Part shown: in pieces, positions 1 through 10,284 of the stretch
Layout of the letters: the number at the start of each line of letters is the position of its first letter
Position numbering within the stretch: position 1 is the stretch's first letter
Assembly (NCBI GenBank): GCA_016785225.1
Contig: JAFBJZ010000641.1
Coordinates: 124,001-188,000, forward strand
DNA length: 64,000 nt
Direction of reading: 5' to 3'
From: Psettodes erumei
Taxonomy: Eukaryota; Chordata; Actinopteri; Pleuronectiformes; Psettodidae
Notes under the pieces: model-generated
Database searches by the model: none
What the model was told of the DNA's origin: nothing
What the model saw: the letters and a program-made list of their open reading frames with translations, nothing else
Made by a program: the position numbers and the translations under genes

Positions 1-101
1 GAGTCCACCTCGAATTTGAAAGATTTACTTTCATTTCTTAATTTCTCGCTAAATGGACGATAATTCTGCCTTTGACTACATTTGGTTTTTGTAATTTTCC
101 C

Positions 102-120
102 AAAAAAAAAAAAAAAAAAA
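102..120. repeat. Poly(A) tract, A19
   Basis: An uninterrupted run of 19 A. It is not preceded by a recognisable retroelement body, so I read it as a simple homopolymer and not a retrotransposon tail. Confidence 0.9.
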
Positions 121-324
121 GATTCCATCTTAGCCAGATCACTTTGAGAAGAAATAAAAAAAAAAAGATGCGGTCGTCCAGTAAATCCACAAAGTGAAAT
201 TAGGAGGAAAACTCCTCATGTGGTTTCCAGTGAAAGTTTATAGAGCGAGTCATCGCTGGGACTGAACTTTGTCAAGAATGTTGTTTTGCTGAAGTGTAGT
301 TAGTGGAGGCAGTGCAGTAATTAT

Positions 325-341
325 TATATATATATATATAT
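325..341. repeat. Short (TA)n microsatellite
   Basis: About eight TA units in an AT-rich patch. It is too short to be remarkable. Confidence 0.8.
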
Positions 342-349
342 TTTAAAAT

Positions 350-1100
350 TTTAAAAAAGACCTGGAAGAGCTGCGTCACGTAAAAGTCGCGTTTTGTCTC
401 GATTCATATTTTAAAAAAACAAGCGAATCATAATGACCTGGACACTTTTTTTTCCCCCCGTTGCCGTGGCAGCGGCCGCTCACTTTCTGGTCGCCGCCCG
501 TCCCGCTCGACGGCCCCACGCTGATGAATTTTCATCAGATGATTGGCCGCCCGCCCCTGTGAAAACAGATGAAAATGTATTCGCCGCTCGTGAAAACGCG
601 TTCGCGTCGGGCCGACTTTGCCCTTTGAGCACGGACATCAAACACGGCCTCCGGTCTGACCTTTGATCGCCCCCCCCACCCCACCCCCCCCAGGACACAT
701 GGGACCAGACGGGTTATTTAAAAATCAGCATTTGATCCGTGGATGGAGTCGTCCTGGAACGCCGAGTCATCTGACACCATTAGTGTCACGGCTAATAACT
801 GGTTTGATACAGGTGGCGGGGCCGAACTTTAATTGTCCAGGTTGTAAAACGTTTGCGTGACCTTTCCCTCCACGCGATGGATTAGTCCCGACTCCGCTCG
901 GCTGGAAAAAACCTGGAGCTCTGAAACGTCGGTCGATAGCGGCGCTTCGACCGTCTCGACGGCGATTCTGAATAATACGAATATTCTGCAACTCGTGAAC
1001 GCCGGTTCTGGGCGAAAGAAATTCCTTCCTGGATTTCTCTTGCGTAACCTTTTCCTCCTGGTTTTCGCTGTAAATTCAATCCCTGCATCATTTGTCCAGA
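350..1100. other. Spacer with no recognised gene
   Basis: CpG-containing unique sequence with only short, unrelated open frames. It has no splice-bounded open segment, no known protein motif and no simple repeat beyond short C runs near 669-691. Confidence 0.5.
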
Positions 1101-1305
1101 AGCTCCCAGATTTCTGAACTTAAATACCAGCCCCTCCACATTTTTGCACAAATCAGCATTAAAAATCAGATTTTGAAGCTGATCCCTCAGAATGAAGCCC
1201 ATTAGGCGTTGTTTGCTCTCGCTGTAACAACCCTCGGCATTAGAAACCATTAACCCGGCTTGTTAACGGGGCTTTAATAAGAAGCAGGACTTGAGTTTTT
1301 CTCTC
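1100..1305. promoter_or_regulatory. Candidate conserved non-coding element
   Basis: Repeat-free, AT-enriched block between GC-rich flanks. It contains several ATTA and TTAA homeodomain-type cores and a palindromic GTTAAC at 1262-1267. All frames are interrupted by stops. The enhancer reading rests on composition and motif density only. Confidence 0.3.
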
Positions 1306-1600
1306 CTCGGCGCGCAGCGCTGGTTAACCCGCAGCTCCGCAGTCCACCCCCTGCTCAATTTGACTCCCACTGTGCCCCCGAACGTACACTAACTCCCCGC
1401 ACTTCCTTCCACAACGATTTCCTCTCCCCGGCCTCTTAAGGGGCTGCGCGGCGATTATACAATACCTCACAGTTGGCTGGGAGTTGCCGCGCTTTGTGTG
1501 ACTTAAGAGGGAAGGATGGAATAGAGTCAAACAGTCATTTCACTCTCCGCTGACTCTTTGGCCCTCGGATGAAATGTGCTCCCTCAGTAGAGCCGGCTCC

Positions 1601-1624
1601 TTTTTTTTTTTTTTTTTTTTTTTT
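1601..1624. repeat. Poly(T) tract, T24
   Basis: An uninterrupted run of 24 T, among the longest homopolymers in the window. The flanks do not look like a reverse-inserted retroposon. Confidence 0.9.
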
Positions 1625-2117
1625 CCAGCCAGCTTTCCCCGCGCCGCTCGCGCTCGGAGAGAAAGTTCTGCGGCGCCTCTGTGTTTGGGATAATCAAAGA
1701 AAACGTAGAAATCGGGAGGCCTGCGCACCGATAGGACTGGTTCTAATTATACGCTTGGATCTGGAGTTTCCTTTAAGTGTCCTAAAGGAGCTGAAAATTG
1801 CTTGTTTAAAGAAACTTTGCGCAGTGAAGCGAAGAGCCATCGCCTCCGTCTTGGAAATCGCAAACGTTCTTGTGCAGTTTATCCATCGAGTCGATCGGGA
1901 AGAGGCGCGATTTTCTCATCCTGCGTCCTGCAGTGCTAATTCCACATGTTTATATATAATGTCGTCCAGATGCAGCATGAGACCTTAACGGGTTTTTCCA
2001 GAACCAGTTCTGCAGAATCACGGCCATGAACATGAGAAGACAAGGGAACAGAACCGGGTTTTTCTTCAAACAGGAATTACCTGGCAGCAGCTTATTTTCT
2101 CAGGCAGCGGTTTCCTG

Positions 2118-2150
2118 ACACACATACACACACACACAAATACACACATC
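2118..2150. repeat. Degenerate (CA)n microsatellite
   Basis: An imperfect CA array interrupted by TA and AA dinucleotides, consistent with an old, decaying microsatellite. Confidence 0.75.
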
Positions 2151-2329
2151 TCATGGATTTCTGCCACAATTAAAGCTGCACCTGAGTTACCTCGCCTGAC
2201 AACCGCCTCCCCCACAAAAATGACTCCCCATCGATCGCTAACGGGCTTTTCTGCACCGGAGCCATTTAAAACGGGCGCCCCGTTACCCGGCTGCGTCACC
2301 CATTGACCCCGCGGCGCTACGGGGAATTG

Positions 2330-2410
2330 GCGCAACTCGATTGTTTAGACAAAGGTGAAATGTTTATTCCTATTAGCCGGCCCCCGCGCCAGATACAGTA
2401 TTGACCCCGA
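2330..2410. promoter_or_regulatory. Small candidate regulatory block
   Basis: Carries a SOX-type ACAAAGG at 2349-2355 and a forkhead-type TGTTTATT at 2361-2368 within 20 bp of each other. It ends before a (GCC)n run at 2435-2450. Regulatory function is inferred. Confidence 0.22.
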
Positions 2411-2521
2411 GCGAGCGTCCTATCACAAATTACGGCCGCCGCCGCCGCCGCTCGGCTCCGATTCTGCCGAGGCATCGGCGAGGGTTGCGGGGGACATGCA
2501 AACACAAGCTAGGAGGGAGGG

Positions 2522-2539
2522 AAAAAAAAAAAAAAAAAA
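2522..2539. repeat. Poly(A) tract, A18
   Basis: A run of 18 A following a GGAGGGAGGG purine stretch, so the purine tract as a whole is about 28 nt long. Confidence 0.9.
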
Positions 2540-3044
2540 TCAATGGAGTGTAGTCAGATGTTAGGTAAGTTGTCCCCGACGTTTGCTTCAGGGACAGGCA
2601 CGGTTGTTTAATAAGACCCCGAGCATCTCCGATCAATGAGCGCCTTCCATTTCCCCGTTTGGAAATCAATGGAGGCTGCTTGATGCGACGCCGCTGACTT
2701 TTTGAGAGGCGTCTTCATCGCCGCGTCGCACAGCAATTGTTGCGCTGTACTTGGATTTAGATTGTGTGTCTTTTTTTTTTTTCATCCCCCCCCGCGCTCG
2801 GCCGGCGCGCTGGATTTACAGTCCAACCTGCGGTTCAGCCGGGATTCATAAATCCATCGGTGCCGGACATTAATGAGCGTGCGCGTCGAACGCAACAACA
2901 GGTGTGACAAATGCATTTCCTGTACGAGGAAATGTAAAAGACATAAATTAAAAAAAAAGAAAAAAAAAAAGAAAAGAGTAGCATCTGGTGGATCGGACAG
3001 GAAAGTGCTGCATGTGGAGTGAAGCACCAGAACACAAAGATACA

Positions 3045-3098
3045 GTGTGTGTGTGTGTGTGTGTGTGTGTGACGTCTTCACACACACACACACACACA
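3045..3098. repeat. (GT)n/(CA)n back-to-back microsatellite forming a hairpin
   Basis: A GT array at 3045-3071 is followed within a few bases by a CA array at 3079-3098. The two are reverse complements: 3052-3072 pairs perfectly with 3078-3098 over 21 bp around the 5-nt spacer CGTCT. This can extrude as a cruciform or fold as a hairpin in single-stranded DNA or RNA. A poly(A) run of 12 follows. Confidence 0.9.
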
Positions 3099-3270
3099 GA
3101 TGAAAAAAAAAAAAGCCTGTGAATGTCATGAAATCTGTCGTTTACTGTATTTTAATTTGTCCCGGGCTCTTCCCCCTCCTCCCTCCTCCCTCCACTCCCC
3201 CACCCCACACCTCCTCCCTCCCCCGGTGGTATTGATGCGCCCCCCCCCCATGGAGTCCCCGGCACTCCCA

Positions 3271-3452
3271 GGTATGACTAACTGCTATCCTGCTCCCGCG
3301 ACTCTTTTGTCATTTATCTTGTTCGGCGATGCCGGCCGGCTGGCTGCACAGCACGACAGCGCGCCGTGACAATAATTTGCACTGATCGGACCCCTCTGCC
3401 TATCCTGCTGTTACAAATGGCAATCGATTATCATGCGGTAGTGCTATCGACT
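3271..3452. promoter_or_regulatory. Candidate conserved non-coding element
   Basis: Repeat-free block trapped between a C-rich stretch and a GT array. It has a SOX-like ACAATAA at 3369-3375 and an ATCGATTATC word at 3423-3432. Its frames contain stops. Confidence 0.3.
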
Positions 3453-3460
3453 GTCCGACG

Positions 3461-3463
<3 letters not shown>

Positions 3464-3497
<34 letters not shown>
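3464..3497. repeat. (GT)17 microsatellite
   Basis: 34 nt of perfect GT. It is the first of three GT arrays inside 385 bp. Confidence 0.95.
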
Positions 3498-3500
<3 letters not shown>

Positions 3501-3656
3501 GTGTTTGCACTTGGTGGAGTGGAGCAGAACCTTCTGCAGCCGCAGATTCATCTCTGAATGGTGAAAGGTGGACACAACCAGTCAGGAGATAATCTGATTT
3601 AATCTGAAATATGTGGATGTAGTGTCGCTGCGTGCACGCAAATTCCACCGCATTTG

Positions 3657-3657
<1 letters not shown>

Positions 3658-3703
<46 letters not shown>
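3658..3703. repeat. (TG)23 microsatellite
   Basis: 46 nt of perfect TG, among the longest perfect dinucleotide arrays in the window and likely to be length-polymorphic. Confidence 0.95.
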
Positions 3704-3705
<2 letters not shown>

Positions 3706-3817
3706 GAAAATACACACTTGGCCACAACACAAATGCCTGTCGACTTCCTGCTTGTAATTGGACGGCTTTGTGTGATCACTTTTTGGATTTGGAGCTTGTC
3801 GTCTTGGTTTTGCGAAC

Positions 3818-3819
<2 letters not shown>

Positions 3820-3848
<29 letters not shown>
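3820..3848. repeat. (TG)14 microsatellite
   Basis: The third GT array of the 3464-3848 cluster. It lies immediately upstream of the exon-like segment at 3882-3911. Confidence 0.95.
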
Positions 3849-3850
<2 letters not shown>

Positions 3851-3881
3851 ACACGTGTGCTCTGCTGTCTTGTTCTTCCAG

Positions 3882-3911
3882 ATACGTCACGTGTCAAACC
3901 TGTGAAATCAG
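3882..3911 (+). other. Exon-like 30-nt segment with consensus splice signals
   Basis: A pyrimidine-rich run ending in a consensus acceptor (TTGTTCTTCCAG, 3870-3881) sits directly before this segment, and a consensus donor GTGAGC (3912-3917) directly after. The length is 30 nt. One frame has a TGA stop. Another reads YVTCQTCEI with two CxxC-spaced cysteines and splits a codon at each edge. No partner exon was found, so it may be a microexon, a non-coding exon or chance. Confidence 0.15.
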
Positions 3912-4009
3912 GTGAGCAAACTCGTCATCGCGCTGCCGTTTATTTCACCCGATGGACGGCGAGTTCGCGGTCCCGCGTTTCCTCCGTGTGTATCTACTTC
4001 AACATCGCT

Positions 4010-4290
4010 GTCCTGCAAATAGAGTGTGTATAATATTGATGAGCGGGATATGTGCCGTTTAATCAGCGCTATCGACCCGCTCGGCACCGCTGCCTTGTGC
4101 AGCCGGAGCAGAGGAGCGCTTAAAACAAGAGGGAGCGTTTGATTCCCCTGTCGGAGCTACATTAACGCCGCCCGGGCCCCCTCCCTCCCCCTCCGCCCCG
4201 GCGCTCCTCTCTCCACCTCTCCTGTAACTGCATTGTGCTTTCGCTCAATCAATACTTGCAGCAATTGCTCAAATTAAAAGGAAAAAATAG
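4010..4290. promoter_or_regulatory. Candidate conserved non-coding element
   Basis: Unique block with AATCAATA, the palindrome GCAATTGC (4261-4268) and several ATTA/TTAA cores, interrupted by a C-rich stretch at about 4170-4220. All frames are broken. Confidence 0.3.
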
Positions 4291-4505
4291 GTTTGCTGAA
4301 TCCTCACCCGGTGGCTTCCTGCGGACTCCCGGCGGCCGCCGCAGCTCGCCGAGCACTTACAGGAAGTGGGGGGGAAAGGTGTTGGAAAGGGCTGATTGAT
4401 GAGCCGTCTCAGCACGCCGCTCACCCACTCAGACTTCCTCTTTGTGCGGATCCAGGGCTCCTGCAGCAGCGGGGGGAACGCACATGTGCGTCTGAAGCTC
4501 TGGGA

Positions 4506-4524
4506 TTTTTTTTTTTTTTTTTTT
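4506..4524. repeat. Poly(T) tract, T19
   Basis: An uninterrupted run of 19 T in otherwise GC-rich, CpG-rich sequence. Confidence 0.9.
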
Positions 4525-4985
4525 ACCTCGTCGACGGCGAGGCGCTTTCATCGACCCCGCTTTCTCGTTGTCGTCCTGATCGGTCGATGTTTTCGAAAAA
4601 CATCAAAACGGCGGCGGTGTCCGACCCACTCCGTTACCCCGGTAATCACTCGGCGAATACTTGGTGGAGCCGGGGGAAGTTCAAAGCGGGCCGTCGGAGG
4701 ACGCGTTCCATTCCGCTTTATGTAATTGGTGCCGTCGGCCGCGGAGGCCGAGCCGAGAGGAACGCGGCCTTTATTAGTCCGGCGGCGGGCAGGTCGGGCT
4801 CACCGGCGGTAATGCGTTCCAGGCGGCGTGAAACGCATCAAATAGACGGTGTCAAATCGCCCGGCGGTGGGTGTTCGGCTCAGGAATGCAATTACGGCGG
4901 CGCTGCATACATGGAAAACACATTTGGAGCAATAAGGTGATGTGGCGGTGCTTTGCTGTAGGTCTTACGAGGTGGCACGGCGAAC

Positions 4986-5018
4986 TTTCTTCTTCTTCTT
5001 CTTCTTCTTCTCCTTCTT
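4986..5018. repeat. (TTC)n microsatellite
   Basis: About ten TTC units with one substitution near the end. It forms a strand-asymmetric polypyrimidine tract. Confidence 0.9.
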
Positions 5019-5480
5019 GTGTAGCCGGCGTTTGATGTATGCGAGAAGGAGTGTAACCGTACCAGCCCAAACATACGCGCGCTGTTTACAGTCTAACGTT
5101 ACAGCGCCTTTGTGAACCGTGGCAGGCGAGAGTTTTGTTTGATTTGTCTTGTGTGTCTTTTAGCCCAGCTCGCTGGATTTGTTATAAAGTTGTTTTTCTT
5201 TTCCGATAATTCGTCTTCGTCTCGCGCTCTTTTTCTTTTTTTTTTACGGCAGCAGCTTTTATGTTCCTCTGCTGCTGCTGTCTGGTTCAACCTTTTTTTT
5301 CCTTTTTTTTTTTTTCTCTAAATGATCAAATTTGACCAAATTCAATTCCTTTAGGTATCGTTGTTTTCCGCGGCGCGCTCCGGTTCCTCCGGTCGGCAGA
5401 CTGCTGTCCTCCTTCAACCCTTTAACAATGCTCACTCTCAGCCCTGCAGACCAGCATCCGGAGGGAAAAAAAAAAAAAAA

Positions 5481-5636
5481 GCATCTCGAGTCAAAAGGCC
5501 CATTCCCCAGCCCTCATAAATTGCACCTAACTTGATTACAATGAGACGATTATACCTTATTAGCAGGGATATTATGGCGTCTTCTTACTGGGCCTCATTA
5601 TATAGACTCGCATCTGTGACTGAACGTTAGCACTTC
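5481..5636. promoter_or_regulatory. Candidate conserved non-coding element
   Basis: AT-rich unique block just after an A15 run. It contains TGATTACAATGA and several ATTA and TTAT cores and has no open frame of interest. Confidence 0.35.
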
Positions 5637-5711
5637 CTTTTTTTTTTTCCCTGTGTGCATGTGTGACCTGCCAGCCATTACTGCAGCTGGAGGAAGAGGT
5701 GGGTAGGTGGA

Positions 5712-5724
5712 GGGGGGGGGGGGG
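5712..5724. repeat. Poly(G) tract, G13
   Basis: An uninterrupted run of 13 G following a GGTAGGTGGA purine-rich lead. Confidence 0.9.
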
Positions 5725-6204
5725 CTGATCAAGATTCATGCGGTCTGGCAGTTAAATTCAGAGTCGCCACGATTCGACCGAGCTTATGTTTCATACATTT
5801 ATCCGGGCTGAGCGGCTTTTTTTTTTTTTATTTGTTTGTTTGTCTCGGTTAGAAACATTAGAATCGGCTGAAAAGATCTGGCCCAAAGTGAAACCCGGCT
5901 CTGCACGGCTGCAGAAGCGGCGCGCGACGACGCACTTTGCATTTCTGGCTTTTTTTTTTTTTTTTTGTCAGGAATCGCACCAGACAAACAGCTTGAACAT
6001 CAGGTTTTCATTTTTCGCACATTACAAGTTTGGGATTGTATCTGCACGAGGACGTGTGAGCTCAGCAAACCTTTAAAGAAAAAAAAGAAACTTGCAGATA
6101 ATAGCTGTCTGTGATTAACAGAGGTGGTTTTCGTCCGCCATGTGCGTTCCCCCCGCCGCCAACGACAACATTTTCTTCCGTGTCAGCCGCCAAAACGAGA
6201 GCAA

Positions 6205-6385
6205 CTGCCATATAATCTGTTTTTAATAGATGCTAATGCAGGAACACCTGTCACAGCAGCGACAGCATTTTTCCCCCCAATATAATCCTAAGGAGATTAC
6301 ACATGTTGGGAGCAGGTATCCCAGGATTAATTATTGACAGGCTGTGAATTATGTCTTCTACCCAAATGTGTTTGCGGTTAATGTC
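6205..6385. promoter_or_regulatory. Candidate conserved non-coding element
   Basis: AT-rich repeat-free block. It has TTAATTATTGACAG at 6327-6340, which joins a homeodomain core to a MEIS/TGIF-type TGACAG, the arrangement expected of HOX/MEIS-type enhancers. Function is inferred. Confidence 0.4.
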
Positions 6386-6556
6386 GTCCGGCCCGTGAGA
6401 GGGAGAGACTCATTCGCTTTTAATTCACAAACGCGTGGACGCCGGGCGCTCGGATCGATTTTTGTTTTTTTGGCGCGGAAAACTTTTCTGCAGCCGCCAC
6501 CTTCGCTCCACACCGGCAGAGCCGCAAATGAGCGATGCTGCACCTGACAAGCCACC

Positions 6557-6582
6557 GGGGGGGTGGGGGTGGGGGGTATGGG
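6557..6582 (+). other. G-quadruplex-capable tract
   Basis: Four G runs (7, 5, 6 and 3 G) separated by T, T and TAT, which meets the usual four-run rule for intramolecular quadruplexes. More G runs follow up to 6612. Confidence 0.7.
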
Positions 6583-6742
6583 TGCAGGAGAAGCAGTGGG
6601 GGGGTGGGTGGTGCTATTTTAGACCTTCTAAGGAGCTCATTAAGCCAAGGTGTGATCAGCACGCCTCTGCTTAGGTGATGCTACCGGCTTCCGCACCTTT
6701 GCTTGCCGCGCCACGACTGAGCCAATTTTATTCACTGTTAAA

Positions 6743-6781
6743 GGAGGAGGAGGAGGAGGAGGAGGAGGAAGAGCGTATGTC

Positions 6782-6818
<37 letters not shown>

Positions 6819-6843
6819 CAGCCCACCACCACCACCACCACCT
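6743..6843. repeat. Compound (GGA)9 - (GT)16 - (CCA)n microsatellite
   Basis: Three different arrays lie within 100 bp: GGA at 6743-6769, GT at 6785-6817 and CCA/ACC at 6823-6842. Such a compound block translates as runs of glutamate, Val-Cys and threonine and accounts for the open frames here. Confidence 0.9.
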
Positions 6844-7277
6844 CCGTCTCCCAGAAGGCTCACCTCCACTTTCGATTGTCAGACTTGTTAGTGAGGCTGT
6901 CTGACATCAGGGCCGTCAAGTGATGGTGAGGATTGCACTTCATGACGCGTGGTATGATAATATTTTTACCTTTTCCTCGGAGCCGAGGGGGAAGGTTGCT
7001 CTTCTATCCGCAGAACCCCCCACCCTTCCTTCCTCCTTCACCTTTTTTTTTTTTTATTAGTATTATTTGATTTGAGTTCGCTCGCGCCTCGCCGCGCCGT
7101 CCTTATTCCCAGCAGCGCGGGAATCACGCGCCAAGGAGACGTTGACGGATGTCTTCTTCCGTCCGCTGGAGAGCTGTCGCCCCGGACGACGCCGGCGATG
7201 ACGAGCAGCCGCCGACATCGCTCCGCTCCGGCTCCCGTCTCTTGACGCGAGCCTCCTGCCGCCCGTTTCCCCGTGCA

Positions 7278-7297
7278 GGGGGGGTGGGGGTGGGGGG
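7278..7297 (+). other. G-quadruplex-capable tract
   Basis: G7-T-G5-T-G6 within 20 nt, in a CpG-rich segment. Confidence 0.6.
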
Positions 7298-7353
7298 CGG
7301 CCGCCAGGGAGGATGCTGGGATACGCTGCAGTGATTCACCTATTACGGCTGAG

Positions 7354-7432
7354 TTTTTTTTTTTTTTTTTTTTTGGAAATGTGTCAATGCGCGCACACCT
7401 TGAGTGTGCGACGCACACACACACACACACAC
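7354..7432. repeat. Poly(T) 21 followed by (CA)n
   Basis: A run of 21 T at 7354-7374 and a short CA array at 7414-7432, separated by about 40 bp of unique sequence. Confidence 0.9.
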
Positions 7433-7671
7433 CTCCTGGATAAGCCGCTGCCAGGAACAGCCGAGGGGGCAGGCCTCGCGTGCGCAGAGCAGATGTACGA
7501 GACAGGAGGAAAGAAATGGGAAAAAAGGGGGGGTGGGGGGGGGTAAGTGTGTGTTATTCTGCAGACAGCTGAGAAACACACACCGACGTCTAAATCTACC
7601 TTCCTCCCACGAGCACAATGCAGAGATTACTCGCACGCTGCCAGGTAGACAACAAGACGTGAGCCGTCACA

Positions 7672-7772
7672 GCCGCAGCTAATCAGGTGTGAGGCTGGCC
7701 CAGGTATCTGCTGCTTTTCTCCACATTAATCCCCCATAAGCCTTTGCAGCTAATGTAATCTAATTAATGACT
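7672..7772. promoter_or_regulatory. Candidate conserved non-coding element
   Basis: About 100 bp of repeat-free sequence with AGCTAATCAGG, CACATTAATC and TAATTAAT (7761-7768). Three homeodomain-type cores within 90 bp suggest a short enhancer core. Confidence 0.35.
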
Positions 7773-8204
7773 TTTTTTTTTTCCCCCTCCGCTGCAACTT
7801 CAACCTGTTTTCAGGTCGGGAGGAAAAGCTTCTCCTACCTGGAGGTGGGGGCGTATTTACGCCGCCGTCTCCGAGCTGCTAGCCGCCGCTACTTTTATTT
7901 GAAAGTCCCAGGACGCCACATCCTCTCGCTCTCCAAAGCGGCGCGCTTGTAAAAAAAAAAACGAGTTAAAGCTCATCGAAAAATGAAACTTTCCACCTTC
8001 TTCTTTGTCCCGGCTTTTTACGGCTCCTTTTTAAAAAGGATTTCCACCGAGCGGTGCCAGACCTTTAAAACGCCTTTTCCTCGTGGCGAGCGGTTCCCGC
8101 GCCCGACCCGAGCCCACTCGCCTTTTTTCTGCCGTGTCCACGTTTCCTCTGATGATTTCATCGATGATGTTTCTCACCTGCTCTGAACGTGCCGGTTTAT
8201 TTCC

Positions 8205-8345
8205 AGCGTACTGCGTTAATTTAGAGCCGAAGCGCCGGTTGTGCTGTAAATATAAATAATTGAACGCGCTCAGATTGGGCTCCGTACCTTTTGAGCATGA
8301 GGTCTGTTAATATTTCATTAAAACGTGCGTTTTGCCAAATTAGCC
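8205..8345. promoter_or_regulatory. Candidate conserved non-coding element
   Basis: AT-rich block (TAAATATAAATAATTGAA, TTAATATTTCATTAAA) in CpG-rich surroundings, with no open frame. Confidence 0.3.
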
Positions 8346-8768
8346 CCAGCTCCGGCGCCGCACGTGTCATAAAGCAGCAGCAGGTTCCTTTTGCTTTCCT
8401 GCCTTATTTACCTTTATTCTGCCGCAGCGCTCGTTTTGTTGTTTGCGTTTAACGCGCGTGTTTCCGTTTGTTGCGGTTTCTGAAAATATCCAACGGGAGG
8501 TTTTCTACGTCGCACGTGAAGGACTTTGCCGGACGATCAGAGCGGAAAGAGTCGGGGAAACTTGTGTTTGGGGAAAACAGATGTTTTGATCCAAAGTTTT
8601 CTCTTTGTGAAGGTGAAATGAAACCTCTTTTTTTTTTATTATTATTATTTTGACGGGAACTGTCACCGTGGATTGAAGTGGCGCGCCGCTGTGGAGAAAA
8701 ATAGATTTTCAGTTTGCACAAATGCCATTATCCACGGCAGGTCTGTCTTCCCTGGCTCATCCTGTGAG

Positions 8769-8827
8769 CCCCCCCCCCCCCCCTTTGCAATTTCCACAAA
8801 CAAACATTTTTTTTTTTTTTTTTTTTT
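8769..8827. repeat. C15 and T21 homopolymers
   Basis: A run of 15 C (8769-8783) and a run of 21 T (8807-8827) lie 23 bp apart, giving an almost pure pyrimidine stretch on the plus strand. Confidence 0.9.
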
Positions 8828-8847
8828 GCCGCTCTGTACAAAATAGA

Positions 8848-9148
8848 TCAAGAAAACATGCAATTATCTCTAAAAACTGGAACAGATTTTTATTAAATTA
8901 ACCTTATTAGTGCATTACGGTAAGCAAATGCCAAAAAAAGGAGTTCCTCATTTGCATTAAGATAGATTTTTCAGGTTGGCTGCACAATTTAATTAAAGAA
9001 AAGATTAAGAATCATTAACCAAGCTGCTCTACCTTGCAGTAGCGACAGGCTCACATCTGACTCAGGTTAACAGAAACCCAGATGGCGGCTCTCTAACTGT
9101 TGAATCTCCATAACCGAATCCGAATGATCCCATTAGTTTCCAGGGCGG
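8848..9148. promoter_or_regulatory. Strong candidate conserved non-coding element
   Basis: About 300 bp without simple repeats. It has a perfect POU octamer (ATTTGCAT, 8950-8957), TTAATTAAAG-type homeodomain cores, TCATTAACC and an ATGGCGGC word. Stops occur in every frame. It has the AT-rich, motif-dense texture typical of vertebrate developmental enhancers. Confidence 0.45.
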
Positions 9149-9221
9149 GGGGGGGAGAAAAGTGAGGGAATTCTGGAAATTTGCAACACTTGCACATGGT
9201 GCAGCCGGCGGGCCGAGGTCC

Positions 9222-9223
<2 letters not shown>

Positions 9224-9256
<33 letters not shown>
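9224..9256. repeat. (GT)16 microsatellite
   Basis: 33 nt of perfect GT separating two candidate regulatory blocks. Confidence 0.95.
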
Positions 9257-9259
<3 letters not shown>

Positions 9260-9274
9260 CAGGGGTGACTCAGG

Positions 9275-9700
9275 TGGTTTATTCCAGCCATTAAAATCCC
9301 AAATAGCAAATGAAAGGCCGATTTGTAACGCTGTGCATCCATTTCAGGAGATAATAGCATTACCTGGAGTTCACGGCGCCGAACGGTCCGAAATGCAAAC
9401 GTGGCGTCGCACCAGAACCTGCTAACGGGGGCCAGAAATATCGCCGGCGCTTCTGAGCTTAAACGCCTCATAATTAGCCGGTCCAGTATCGATCCGCGGC
9501 GGCGAGCTCCCGTTGGAGTTTATTTCTTTCGTATTAGAGCATACGCCGACAATTATCTTAAGAAATTAGAGAATTACCGATGTTTGGATGAGTCATTACT
9601 GTCGTGCTGTTCCGCCCACGTTGTACATTATCTCGCTCCCGCGCTACGAAATGCAACATCACTCCCGTAAACTGTTTGTGATTGCTCCCCGTATTTATTT
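9275..9700. promoter_or_regulatory. Candidate conserved non-coding element
   Basis: 425 bp without simple repeats. It carries CCATTAAAATCC, ATAATTAGCC, an AP-1 site TGAGTCA at 9589-9595 and several ATTA cores. No reading frame resembles a known protein. Confidence 0.4.
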
Positions 9701-9872
9701 ATCGCCCGCATCAGGACCGTGACATAACCTCGGAGCGCGGGGACGGTGCCGGTTTCACTCCCCTCGCTGGCGAGCTAAAGGAGTAAGTGCTTATTCCTGG
9801 ATTTCATGGCCGCGTTTCCAGGGCACGGCGGCGGCAGAAACAAAACAGAGAGGCAGGAAATGTTTTTTATAA

Positions 9873-9896
9873 TTTTTTTTTTTTTTTTTTTTTTTT
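9873..9896. repeat. Poly(T) tract, T24
   Basis: An uninterrupted run of 24 T. Confidence 0.9.
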
Positions 9897-9899
9897 ATA

Positions 9900-10055
9900 T
9901 CTGCTGTGATGGAACTAAGTCAGCGGGTCACACAGGTCTGCTGCACAACACGCCCAGCAAGCCAAGTGCAGAGGATTTGACAGTCCGGCTCCGATCTGAC
10001 CACCGTAGGGTTAAAGAATTTGGTATGCAAATTACTCGGGAAGGATGTTGTTAAA
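9900..10055. promoter_or_regulatory. Candidate regulatory block with POU octamer
   Basis: Unique sequence containing a perfect ATGCAAAT octamer at 10025-10032 directly joined to a TTACT core. It is bounded by T24 and by the GA-rich tract. Confidence 0.3.
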
Positions 10056-10056
10056 A

Positions 10057-10064
<8 letters not shown>

Positions 10065-10087
<23 letters not shown>

Positions 10088-10127
10088 GGAGGGAGAGAGG
10101 AGGAAGAAAAAAAAAAAAAAAAGGGAG
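10065..10127. repeat. (GA)11 and A16 polypurine tract
   Basis: GA array at 10065-10086 followed by GGAGGGAGAGAGG and A16 (10107-10122). The 63 nt are almost pure purine, interrupted by a single C at 10087, and are a candidate for triplex (H-DNA) formation. Confidence 0.85.
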
Positions 10128-10284
10128 GTACACATCCAAACCCCCTAATCCTCTTGCTTTCGCCAAAATGACAAATGCAGGAACTGAGGCATAAAAGAAT
10201 CACTCATGTATGGCGCACTTGAGTATTACTGCGAGGCACCTGCATTGGAATGAACAGATACAAATAAATACAAAATAATGCAGT

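Noticed and set aside
2349..2368. A single SOX plus FOX site pair as proof of an enhancer
   Set aside because: Such short words occur by chance. It is kept only as a low-confidence candidate feature.
3400..3897. Thr-His and Val-Cys repeat proteins on both strands
   Set aside because: These are translations of GT/CA microsatellites. The same applies to frames at 13579-14242, 17995-18333, 30140-30694 and 39389-40019.
4293..4940. 215-codon open frame
   Set aside because: It crosses a T19 tract read as phenylalanines and CpG-rich random sequence. No domain is recognisable.
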